DNA of 15,547 bases. Origin: Actinomycetota bacterium. GTDB lineage: Bacteria > Actinomycetota > Thermoleophilia > RBG-16-64-13. Below are positions 7,601-14,335 of the stretch, piece by piece. Below the pieces are notes generated by a model that did not search any database, was not told where the DNA came from, and worked only from the letters and a program-made list of their open reading frames with translations. The DNA is taken from the NCBI GenBank assembly GCA_003157225.1, contig PMIZ01000112.1, positions 164 through 15,710 on the forward strand. The letters run 5' to 3'. The translations under genes and the position numbers were made by a program. Numbering within the stretch: the stretch's first letter is position 1; every line of letters begins with the position of its first letter.

Positions 7601-9457
7601 TTGAGCAGTCAGAAGGTCAGTGAGAAGCGGGGGCCCATACGTCGGCAACGGCGACGGGGTCGAGTCCGCCTAAAGAGGCTCATCGCGGCCGGAATCGTCA
7701 TCGGGCTCATCGCCGTGGCTTTGCTGGTCGACTCGGCCCTCTACTACAACAAGGTGCACGCGGGGGTCAGCGTCTCCGGCCTGTCTCTCGCCGGCCTCAC
7801 CCACGACGAAGCTACCGCGGCCCTCACGCGGTACGTGCAAGGCGCGCAGAAGAACCCCATCACTCTCACCAGCGGCGACAACAAGTGGACACTGTCGCCA
7901 AGCGATGTCGGCACAGAGATCGACGTTGCGCAGGCGGTGGCTACGGCCATGGATGTCACCCGCAAGAGTAACTTTTTCGTGAACGCGGTGCGGCGTTTCA
8001 AGCTCTACTTCAGCGGTTCGAACGTGCCACTGCGAGGAACCGTCGACACCGCGCTCATGGACAACTTCCTCGAGCACATAGCCGAGCAGTTGGACGTGCC
8101 GCCGGTCAATTCGGGCCTCGCCATCACCGACGGCCAGATCAAGGTCGTCGAGGGCCGCAAGGGTAGTGTTGTCGACCAGGTGACTCTTCGCGGCCAGCTC
8201 AAGTCACTTCTCTTCACGCTTCACAACACGGAGCTTCCCGTTCCCATGATCGTCAAAGACCCTGCCGTCCAGGCGCAACACACCCAGGAAGCTCTGTCTG
8301 GGGCGCAGACGATGATCAGCGCGCCGGTCAACCTTACGAGCGGCAGCACAGGTTGGACGCTTACCACCGAAGAGATAGCCGCCTACATGGACTTCACCTC
8401 GAAGGACCAAGCTGGGGTCTCGGTCCTGGTCCCCTACTTGTCCGCCGACAAGATGAAACCCTTCTTCGATCAGATCAGGGCGAAGGTGGCGACCCCGGGG
8501 GTGGATGCCACCTGGGCCAGCGACGGCAAGAAAGCCTGGGTGGTGCCGGCCGTGCCGGGGGGGTCACTGGATGCCGAGGCCACAGCAGCGGCGCTCACTG
8601 TCGCCGCCCTTCAGACGAACAACCGGACCGCGGAGGTCGTGGTGCGGGACGCAGCACCCAAGCTGACGACAGACCAAGCCACGGCCATGGGCATCAAGGA
8701 CAGGCTGGCGACCTACACCACCGAGTACGTGGGCACCGAGGACCGCCAGCACAACGTGAAGCTCACCACCAAGTACGCCGTCACCGACAACTTGCTGGCT
8801 CCCGGCGAGGAGTACAACTTCGACCAGCACATCGGGCCGCGCACCGAAGCGCGCGGCTACCGGCAGGCGAAAGGCATCACGGGCGCGGGCAAGCTCGAGG
8901 ACGTGCTGGGTGGAGGCATCTGCCAGGTTTCCACCACGCTCTTTAACGCGGTTTTCGACGCGGGCCTCAGGATCACCGAGCGGCACAATCACACCCTCTT
9001 CATCCAGCACTATCCTCCGGGTAGAGACGCGACGGTCACGACGGATGGATACAACTTCAGGTTCGTCAACGACACCGATCACTACATCTTGATCCGAGGG
9101 ACGTCCACCGGCATCAGGACGACGTTCACCATCTACGGCACCTACGACGGACGCACGGTCAAGTCGGTCTTCAGCGGCTTCACGTACGGTCCCAAGCGAC
9201 CCGAGGTGACCGTCACCAACTCTTCTCTGGGCCCCGGGACCACCCTCGTTGATATCACGGGACAGTCGAGCAGGTCTTGCTGGGTGAAGCGCACAGTGAC
9301 CTACGCCAACGGCAAGAGCAAGACGGACACCTTTTACAGCGAGTGGCCCGAGTACGCGAAGGTCACCGAGGTAGGTGTGGGCACCACCACGACATTGCCG
9401 GGCACGCCTACGACCAAGCCGCCCGGGAAGGGAAAGACCGTCGTCACCGGCTTCTAG
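7601..9457 (+). CDS. VanW-domain membrane protein with peptidoglycan-binding-like domains (paralog 2)
   Basis: A 618-residue tandem paralog of the preceding protein with the same order: basic N-terminus, single TM segment (about 27-44), the shared motif DSALYYNKVHAGVSVSG right after the membrane, two PG_binding_4-like repeats, a VanW domain (GGGICQVSTTLFNAVFDAGL, HYPPGRDATV), a C-terminal Ig-like stretch and a short Thr/Pro/Gly tail ending GKTVVTGF. The start is TTG, with GGAG at 7590-7593 seven bases upstream. The identity is strongest around the membrane exit and the VanW core, and lower in the binding repeats, which suggests an old duplication with divergence of the ligand-facing parts. 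The exact function is unknown; envelope or peptidoglycan association is inferred from the domains. The gene ends 14 bp inside the convergent NTPase gene. Confidence 0.88.
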   Translation: MSSQKVSEKRGPIRRQRRRGRVRLKRLIAAGIVIGLIAVALLVDSALYYNKVHAGVSVSGLSLAGLTHDEATAALTRYVQGAQKNPITLTSGDNKWTLSPSDVGTEIDVAQAVATAMDVTRKSNFFVNAVRRFKLYFSGSNVPLRGTVDTALMDNFLEHIAEQLDVPPVNSGLAITDGQIKVVEGRKGSVVDQVTLRGQLKSLLFTLHNTELPVPMIVKDPAVQAQHTQEALSGAQTMISAPVNLTSGSTGWTLTTEEIAAYMDFTSKDQAGVSVLVPYLSADKMKPFFDQIRAKVATPGVDATWASDGKKAWVVPAVPGGSLDAEATAAALTVAALQTNNRTAEVVVRDAAPKLTTDQATAMGIKDRLATYTTEYVGTEDRQHNVKLTTKYAVTDNLLAPGEEYNFDQHIGPRTEARGYRQAKGITGAGKLEDVLGGGICQVSTTLFNAVFDAGLRITERHNHTLFIQHYPPGRDATVTTDGYNFRFVNDTDHYILIRGTSTGIRTTFTIYGTYDGRTVKSVFSGFTYGPKRPEVTVTNSSLGPGTTLVDITGQSSRSCWVKRTVTYANGKSKTDTFYSEWPEYAKVTEVGVGTTTTLPGTPTTKPPGKGKTVVTGF

Positions 9458-10109
9458 CTGGGAACATCGCCTGAAGGAGAGTGGCGGCCAGACTCTCCCT
9501 CGTGTCCAGATCGACCTCTGTGAACTGGGTCGGCTCCGACCCCAGCCGCTCGGTGAGCTCGGGCAACAGCGCCGGGCGGCAGACCACCAACGCAACGCGG
9601 AAATCACCGGCGCACAGGGCCTCCAGCGCCTTCACCCAACCACGGCTGCCTTTGAGTTCCAGTGGACCGACCTCATCGACTATCAAAAGGTCGCATGGGG
9701 TGGACCGCGAGAGAACCTGATTCGCCCAGTCGAACATCCCCTGGTCGTAGTCCCATCCCGGGGTGAGAGGGTCGGTGCCCGCAGCCGCGGCGCGTTGGGA
9801 ACCGAACAGACGTGACTCCCCCGACGCCAGATCGATCACCCGGCGGGGCGAGCCCGGCGCATCGTCAAGGCGCTCGGTGACGAGGCCGGCCACAGAGAGA
9901 CCTCTCCGGCCGGCCTCGTCGGCGACCCGCTTGCACAGCACGCTCTTGCCCGCTCCCCGTTCGCCGGTGAGCACGCAGATGGAGGCTTTGGGAGGCTGGG
10001 CGTGCGCTGCCCCCCACCCGCCGCTGTCTGGCGACTCAGACCTCGTAGTAGGCACCGTTGGCACAGGAGCGGCAAAGGGTCTGGCCATCTTTGACGACTT
10101 CCCGAGCAT
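9444..10109 (-). CDS. P-loop NTPase of the THEP1 / nucleoside-triphosphatase-like family
   Basis: A 221-residue cytoplasmic P-loop protein. Walker A is GERGAGKS (49-56), and a THEP1-type Walker B/catalytic strand is CDLLIVDEVGPLEL (139-152), compared with DEIGPMEL in known family members. GLVTER (75-80) after the first helix is also typical. Characterised relatives hydrolyse nucleoside triphosphates slowly, and related proteins sit beside molybdenum or tungsten enzyme genes; a role in cofactor insertion is only a guess. It is the last gene of the operon. The start is uncertain: ATG 10109 overlaps the fmdE-like gene by 74 nt, ATG 10088 by 53 nt, and the first 40 residues before the P-loop are Pro/Ser-rich and not conserved-looking. 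Its end overlaps the convergent VanW gene by 14 bp. Confidence 0.82.
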   Translation of the reverse strand: MLGKSSKMARPFAAPVPTVPTTRSESPDSGGWGAAHAQPPKASICVLTGERGAGKSVLCKRVADEAGRRGLSVAGLVTERLDDAPGSPRRVIDLASGESRLFGSQRAAAAGTDPLTPGWDYDQGMFDWANQVLSRSTPCDLLIVDEVGPLELKGSRGWVKALEALCAGDFRVALVVCRPALLPELTERLGSEPTQFTEVDLDTRESLAATLLQAMFPARSR

Positions 10110-10581
10110 CCTGCACTTTCTCCCCGCACTTGACGCAGATGGACGACCGGATGGAACGGCCAGGCCGATCCTCCTCCGGGACCGTCACCTTCACCGGGGT
10201 GCAAGTGAACAACTGCTCGTCGCTCCAGCCTTTCCAGTATTCACGCGGATCAAGGTCGGGCCCGGCGTGCGGCACTTCTGCGCGGGGGGCCACCCGCAAC
10301 GCGCGGCCGCTGGCGAGATCGACGAAGGTGGCGGCCATCTTGCCGTAGTCCACCCATTTCAGTCGGCGGCGACCCAGTGTCACACCGGCCACCACACTCA
10401 CCGCGTCGCTTGCGCAACGGTCCATCTCGACATAGACCATGAGGTCGCGGTAGGCCCGGGGGTCCTCGATCCCCAACTCGCGGCATCCGTACCGGGCCAT
10501 GCGCACTCCCATCACCATCCCGTGGCAGAGGTGCCCATGAAAGGTCTGAGCCGCGTTGAGGTCTTCATCCAACGTTCGCAC
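10036..10581 (-). CDS. FmdE-family protein with C-terminal zinc finger
   Basis: A 181-residue protein of the FmdE family (named for formylmethanofuran dehydrogenase subunit E, but widespread in non-methanogens, usually near molybdenum, tungsten or metal-transport genes). The family signature FHGHLCHG (14-21) is followed by EMDRCASDAVSVVAGVTLG (52-70) and DYGKMAATFVD (78-88). The Cys/His residues there form a metal site in solved homologues. A four-cysteine zinc finger closes the protein: C149-x2-C152 and C170-x2-C173. The start is GTG with AAGGAGAA about nine bases upstream; only four bases separate it from the stop of the lipoprotein gene, so coupling is very likely. No methanofuran pathway genes are here, so a methanogenic role is not suggested. 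The biochemical function is unknown. Confidence 0.9.
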   Translation of the reverse strand: MRTLDEDLNAAQTFHGHLCHGMVMGVRMARYGCRELGIEDPRAYRDLMVYVEMDRCASDAVSVVAGVTLGRRRLKWVDYGKMAATFVDLASGRALRVAPRAEVPHAGPDLDPREYWKGWSDEQLFTCTPVKVTVPEEDRPGRSIRSSICVKCGEKVQDAREVVKDGQTLCRSCANGAYYEV

Positions 10582-10585
10582 TAGG

Positions 10586-11662
10586 CTACTTCTCCTTTGG
10601 CAGGACCCTGATCTCAGTTATTCCCGGCACGAACAGTTTGGCGTCGGTCAGGTACTTGCCGGAAGCCACGCTGGAACCGACGAGGCTCAGGGGGAACTCC
10701 GCGTCACCCAGAGGGATGCCCTCCATCTCATTTGCTACCAAATACCCGGGGTTGCCCGCCATGTCGGCACCGTCCAGAGTCACGGTGTGGCCGTCTGCCC
10801 CGACGACCTCTATCGAGTATGCCTTCTCGGCGGACTCCTGCCCAGAGGCGCCTGCCTGCGCAACCCCGTTCGGGATAGCCGCTGCCACAAGGACAGAAAG
10901 CGGGACCCCCGACCAGGTGCGGCCTTGAACGTCTTCCCAGGTGGTCTTGTCCCCGTTCTGGTCCTCCAAATCCGCGAAGGACCCGCGATTGAAGCTCACC
11001 TGGGACGGGCCGTCAAGTCGCAAGGCCCAGTCGTCGCTATTGCTCCGGACCTGGATTCGAGAGACCCATTTGACCCACAGGAACCCCTCAACGACCTGAT
11101 TCGGTTTGGAGGTGAGGAAGACGAGCCGCAACGGCCCCTCTTTCTTGCCGAGCGGCTGGCCCTGACACTCGTAGGCGACCACCGTCTGCGGCGCGTCTCC
11201 GGCCTTCGTCACTTTGCTGCTCGCCGGGTCGTAGGTGACAAGCGCCCCCTTCGAGATCTGTTCTCTGGTGAACGTCATGACGTAGCCGTCCGTGGCTGCG
11301 ACGCTCACTACGCTGTCCGCAGCGAGCCCCCCAACCTTTGCCAGGAGGTCGACGAGAGTCACCCCTCGGTATTCCACGGGGCCGGTCACCTGGGGGTTCG
11401 GTGGGCAAATGTATCCGCCGTAACCCTGCGCCGCCGGCATCGCCTTCAGCTCGGGCAGGGTGAAGGACTTCGTGCCGTCCAGGCCGATGACTGACACGAC
11501 GGGCGCGGACTCCTTCGAGTCCGCGCCCGTCATAGTCACCGCGACTGCGGCCGTTTGCCCACGCCCCGCGGCGGTGGACGCGCCGCACCCGGCAGCCACG
11601 GCCACGGCGCCGGCTAGCAGAAGGACCAGAAGTGCCGCCGCCAGGACTTCGCGACCACGCAC
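10586..11662 (-). CDS. Lipoprotein with two sulfite-oxidase-like (molybdopterin-binding fold) segments
   Basis: A 358-residue exported lipoprotein: signal peptide with lipobox AAGC (lipidated Cys26), then a Gly/Ala/Thr linker. Residues about 54-205 look like the oxidoreductase molybdopterin-binding fold (PF00174-like): FTLPELKAM, Cys86, YRGVTLVDLL, AATDGYVMTF, GPLRLVF, VKWVSRIQV. A second weaker copy occupies about 212-355 (TWSGVPLSVLV, NEMEGIPL, FPLSLVG, ITEIRVL). In true sulfite oxidases a Cys binds molybdenum; Cys86 lies near the expected place but the surrounding motif is not canonical, so enzyme activity is doubtful and ligand binding is an alternative. The start is GTG 11662, four bases after the upstream stop, without a clear ribosome site, so translation probably depends on coupling. 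A perfect 15-bp hairpin lies within codons about 44-55. Confidence 0.72.
   Translation of the reverse strand: MRGREVLAAALLVLLLAGAVAVAAGCGASTAAGRGQTAAVAVTMTGADSKESAPVVSVIGLDGTKSFTLPELKAMPAAQGYGGYICPPNPQVTGPVEYRGVTLVDLLAKVGGLAADSVVSVAATDGYVMTFTREQISKGALVTYDPASSKVTKAGDAPQTVVAYECQGQPLGKKEGPLRLVFLTSKPNQVVEGFLWVKWVSRIQVRSNSDDWALRLDGPSQVSFNRGSFADLEDQNGDKTTWEDVQGRTWSGVPLSVLVAAAIPNGVAQAGASGQESAEKAYSIEVVGADGHTVTLDGADMAGNPGYLVANEMEGIPLGDAEFPLSLVGSSVASGKYLTDAKLFVPGITEIRVLPKEK
11498..11531. repeat. Perfect 15-bp inverted repeat with 4-nt loop inside a lipoprotein gene
   Basis: GACGGGCGCGGACTC (11498-11512), loop CTTC (11513-11516), and its exact reverse complement (11517-11531). In the mRNA (minus strand) the loop reads GAAG. 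It lies about 130 nt inside the reading frame of the large lipoprotein gene, just after the signal peptide and linker. No U-tract follows on either strand, so it is not an ordinary intrinsic terminator. Confidence 0.85.
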
Positions 11663-11666
11663 GGGA

Positions 11667-12212
11667 CTACTTGAACTCGAGCGAAGTGATGTCGGTGACC
11701 CAAGCCTTGCCTTCCAGCCCTGGCATGACGGCGTTCAGCTTGCCGTCGTCGCCGATGGCGATCATCGCATTAGGATCCAAGTCGGCCAGGGTGATCTCTC
11801 CCATGTATCCGTCGCTCGCGCCCATGTCCGCGACTTTGGCCGCCGACTGCACCCCCACCGCGGTCATGATGTCCTTGAACAGCACGCCCGTGAACTGCAT
11901 GGAGCCCTTCTTGGGATGCGTGGCGGTGATGGTGGTGACCTTCATCGCCTTGAGGTCGGCAACGGTGAGGTTGCCCGGCTTGTCCACCAGGCCCTTCACG
12001 GCCATGGTGCCACTCACGGCACCGGACGAAGCGACGGTAGTGTCGGTCGCGGCCGCGGTGGTAGTCGTCGCAGCCATGGCAGTGGTGGTGGTCGCCGGAG
12101 CGGCAGCGGTGGTGGTTGTTGTGGAACCCCCGCACGCGACGGCAAAGACCATCGCGCCGGCCAAGACGAGGCAGGCGGCGAGCACCAGCAGGGGGCGAAT
12201 GTGCAGCTTCAT
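11667..12212 (-). CDS. Small lipoprotein with one molybdopterin-fold-like domain and Thr-rich linker
   Basis: A 181-residue exported lipoprotein. The signal peptide ends AVAC (Cys27), a slightly loose lipobox. A low-complexity Thr/Ala linker (about 30-65) is a likely spacer and possible O-glycosylation site. The remaining ~110 residues form one domain of the same general kind as in the next gene (VDKPGNLTVADLKAM, MQFTGVLFKDIMTAVGV, GASDGYMGEITLADL, WVTDITSLEF), which resembles a sulfite-oxidase molybdopterin fold with no cysteine at all in the domain; it therefore cannot ligate molybdenum in the usual way. I start at ATG 12212 because GGAG lies 11 nt upstream; GTG 12236 would overlap the previous gene and add eight residues. 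It is likely a surface binding protein working with the two neighbouring lipoproteins; the ligand is unknown. Confidence 0.78.
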   Translation of the reverse strand: MKLHIRPLLVLAACLVLAGAMVFAVACGGSTTTTTAAAPATTTTAMAATTTTAAATDTTVASSGAVSGTMAVKGLVDKPGNLTVADLKAMKVTTITATHPKKGSMQFTGVLFKDIMTAVGVQSAAKVADMGASDGYMGEITLADLDPNAMIAIGDDGKLNAVMPGLEGKAWVTDITSLEFK

Positions 12213-12232
12213 GATTATGGTTTCTCCTTCTC

Positions 12233-13429
12233 TCACTTGGAGCTCAGGGCGCGGCCCATGAGCTCCTGTAGTTGCGCGTCGCTAAGATCGATCTGGTAGA
12301 AGAGTTTGTAGAACCGTTTCACCTCCGCCTTGATGTCGTACTGGTAGAGATCGGGATACAGAAGGTTCCCCAGCCATCTGACACCCAAGATGCGGCTGAT
12401 AGACGGCGGACGGTCGAACCAGTCGAACGGGCCGCGAGGGATTTGATACACGCGCCCCACTTTGGTAGCCGTGACGGTCTTCCACTGCGAACCCGTGGTG
12501 ATCTGCTCGTAGACATTGCTCTCCTGGTTGGGATCGCTGGCCACGAGGATCACCTGCGGATTCCACAGAAGCACCTGCTCGAACGACACCGGCGCCATCC
12601 CATACTCCGACTCCACCTGCACGTCGGCCACGTTGGCGGCGCCCACCAGGTCCAAGACTTCGGTGTGCTCGGAGCCCTTGGGGTCGGTGTTGAGCCCCTT
12701 CATGCCTTCGGCGTAGTAGACCTTCACCCGCTGGGCATCCGTGAGCTTGGCGGAGTTGGCCTCGGCTTCCTTGACGACGCCGTCGCAGTAGTCGGCCAGC
12801 TCTTTTGCGCGCTCCTCCACACCCAACAGCTTGCCTACGTAGCGGAGTGTGTCTCCACTCTTCACCAGGCTGCCATCGATCATGATGACGGGTATGTGAA
12901 GCAGCCCCTGGATGCGGTCGGCATCGGATTTGGCGGCTTCGTCCAGATAGCCGATGGAGAGCACCACGTCCGGCGCCCGCTTGATGATCTCCTCCACATT
13001 CCCGGTGGTGTTCTTGCCGAACCACCCGCCCAGCCCGGTGACGTTCCTGTATTTCTCCGGGATGTACTCCTTCTCCAGAGCGGTGGGGCTAATGTTCCAA
13101 CCGATCAACATGTCAGGAGCCAGCATGAACATGAGGTTGGTGCCCATGGGGCTCGTGCAGTAGACCTTCTTGATGGAAGCGGGGATGGTGAGTTGGCGAC
13201 CGGCCTGATCGGTCATGGTGACGGTGGCACCCGGGCCTCCCGTGCCAACGGAACTGGCGGTGGCTGTGGTCGAGGAGACAGACGCCGCGGTCGTGGAGCT
13301 AGGCCCTGGCGCGCTCGAACCGCAGCCGGTGAGCGCCAGAGCCAGGACGACGGCCGCCAGCAGAACCAGCGCCAAGACCGCGCGGGCGACGGCAGTCCTG
13401 CCGGGAGAGTCCTTCTTGAGGTGGCGCAT
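12233..13429 (-). CDS. ABC transporter substrate-binding lipoprotein, FecB/BtuF (iron-complex/cobalamin) family
   Basis: A 398-residue lipoprotein: long signal peptide with lipobox LTGC (Cys36) and a Ser/Thr/Ala linker to about residue 68. It has the two-lobed class III binding-protein fold: TDQAGRQLTIPASIKKVYC at the start of lobe 1, NVEEIIKRAPDVVLS before the hinge helix, and lobe 2 with SFEQVLLWNPQVILVA and GRVYQIPRGPFDWFDRPPS. I recall that last motif from relatives in anaerobes that sit beside DUF364 proteins. The family delivers iron-siderophores, haem, corrinoids or similar metal complexes to FecCD-type permeases. No permease is in the window; the ABC half of the gene at 14336 fits as ATPase. 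The start ATG has AGGAGGAACGAG immediately upstream, overlapping the DUF364 stop region (gap 12 nt). The ligand cannot be told. Confidence 0.9.
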   Translation of the reverse strand: MRHLKKDSPGRTAVARAVLALVLLAAVVLALALTGCGSSAPGPSSTTAASVSSTTATASSVGTGGPGATVTMTDQAGRQLTIPASIKKVYCTSPMGTNLMFMLAPDMLIGWNISPTALEKEYIPEKYRNVTGLGGWFGKNTTGNVEEIIKRAPDVVLSIGYLDEAAKSDADRIQGLLHIPVIMIDGSLVKSGDTLRYVGKLLGVEERAKELADYCDGVVKEAEANSAKLTDAQRVKVYYAEGMKGLNTDPKGSEHTEVLDLVGAANVADVQVESEYGMAPVSFEQVLLWNPQVILVASDPNQESNVYEQITTGSQWKTVTATKVGRVYQIPRGPFDWFDRPPSISRILGVRWLGNLLYPDLYQYDIKAEVKRFYKLFYQIDLSDAQLQELMGRALSSK

Positions 13430-13441
13430 CTCGTTCCTCCT

Positions 13442-14218
13442 CTACGATTGTTGGATCGAGTCGGCGAGATCGGCCGAGCGTATGTCGAGCATCCAGGCGC
13501 CTGCGTCAAAAATGCCTCGATGGGCGCCTTCGAGGCACGACTTCCACACCGCGGGCTTGTCGATGACCACCGAGCCGGACAGCATGTCGATGCCCTCTTC
13601 GAACCACCAGGGGACTAGGGGCACCGTCGGCCCGACCAAAGACACCTTCGCCGCGGAGGACAGGGTGAGCAACCGCGGCAGGGTCTTGTTGGTGAGCGTG
13701 GTGCCGGTGATGAACACGAAGTCCTGTTGCGGCAGCACGTACTCGGCCGCGAAATCAGGCAGATCGCCATCCCGCGGTTCTCTCTCGAAAATGCTGAGGT
13801 CGCAGCGGGCGGCCATGGCTTCGAGTCCGGGGAAATGCCCTATCACGGCCACCTTTCTGCCCTCGACCTGTGCCAACATCGAGCTGAAGGCGCCGGCCGA
13901 CCGCAGTTGCTCCAGCGGGCGGGATACCCACGTGCGCAGCCTTTCGGGCGCGTTGTAGAAGGCATTGATCGCCGCCATGCCGAGGGAGGCCTGACGAAGG
14001 TCCCAGCTTTTGACATAGGCCGCCAACTCGCGCAGCGGCCTGCCGGCCAGCGTCGAGGGCGGGTTCCCGTCGTGGGCACCGGCTCGATAGGTCATGGCCA
14101 GACCCATGCCGTCGGATTCCACGACGGTCCAAGTGCTTCCGACCAGGCAGGCGGACGCACGTGCCTCAGGAGCGATCCCGTCGACGAGACGGTCGTAGAT
14201 GTCCCAGTTACTGCTCAA
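13442..14218 (-). CDS. DUF4213/DUF364 protein, putative heavy-metal chelation family
   Basis: A 258-residue soluble protein. The N-terminal part (about 8-105) matches DUF4213, with LRELAAYVKSW (62-72) and the typical ASLGMAAINAFYN (77-89). The C-terminal part (about 110-255) matches DUF364, with GRKVAVIGHFPGLE (120-133) and the long conserved block from LPDFAAEYVLPQQD to TLTNKTLPRLL, followed by VSLVGPTVPLVPWWFEEGID. Solved relatives suggest binding of a metal or metal complex, but no reaction has been shown. These genes are regularly found with FecB/FecC/FecE-type transporters in anaerobes, as here. The start is TTG with AGGAGGGA eight bases upstream, and a recognisable promoter precedes it, so this is probably the first gene of the six-gene operon. 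Confidence 0.88.
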   Translation of the reverse strand: MSSNWDIYDRLVDGIAPEARASACLVGSTWTVVESDGMGLAMTYRAGAHDGNPPSTLAGRPLRELAAYVKSWDLRQASLGMAAINAFYNAPERLRTWVSRPLEQLRSAGAFSSMLAQVEGRKVAVIGHFPGLEAMAARCDLSIFEREPRDGDLPDFAAEYVLPQQDFVFITGTTLTNKTLPRLLTLSSAAKVSLVGPTVPLVPWWFEEGIDMLSGSVVIDKPAVWKSCLEGAHRGIFDAGAWMLDIRSADLADSIQQS

Positions 14219-14250
14219 CCCTCATTCCCTCCTGCCGTAATCCAATGCGG

Positions 14251-14280
14251 AGTATAACGCCCGACCCGGCGAGGGTGCAA
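14251..14280 (-). promoter_or_regulatory. Predicted promoter of the DUF364-to-NTPase operon
   Basis: On the minus strand, TTGCAC (14280-14275) and TATACT (14256-14251, five of six consensus bases) are separated by 18 nt, and lie 33 nt upstream of the TTG start of the DUF364 gene in the 117-nt gap after the ABC ATPase. This AT-richer patch stands out from the GC-rich surroundings. No operator repeat or terminator was recognised in the rest of the gap. Confidence 0.55.
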
Positions 14281-14335
14281 GTGCTGGCCCCGTTCTCCCC
14301 TCCCGCCCTAGGACCGACGAACGGCCGTGTTCACC

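Noticed and set aside
10556..11494. 312-codon plus-strand frame opposite the lipoprotein gene
   Set aside because: It is a shadow frame: no ribosome site or family motifs, and it crosses the start of the well-supported FmdE gene.
12272..13618. Long open frame (448 codons) on the plus strand opposite the binding-protein gene
   Set aside because: It is antisense to a gene with clear signal peptide and fold motifs; its composition (many Val, His, Gly, Arg, no domains) is typical of the mirror frame in GC-rich DNA.
14281..14335. Terminator after the ABC ATPase
   Set aside because: Only a short ACGGCCGT palindrome is present, with no adequate stem and no T-run.
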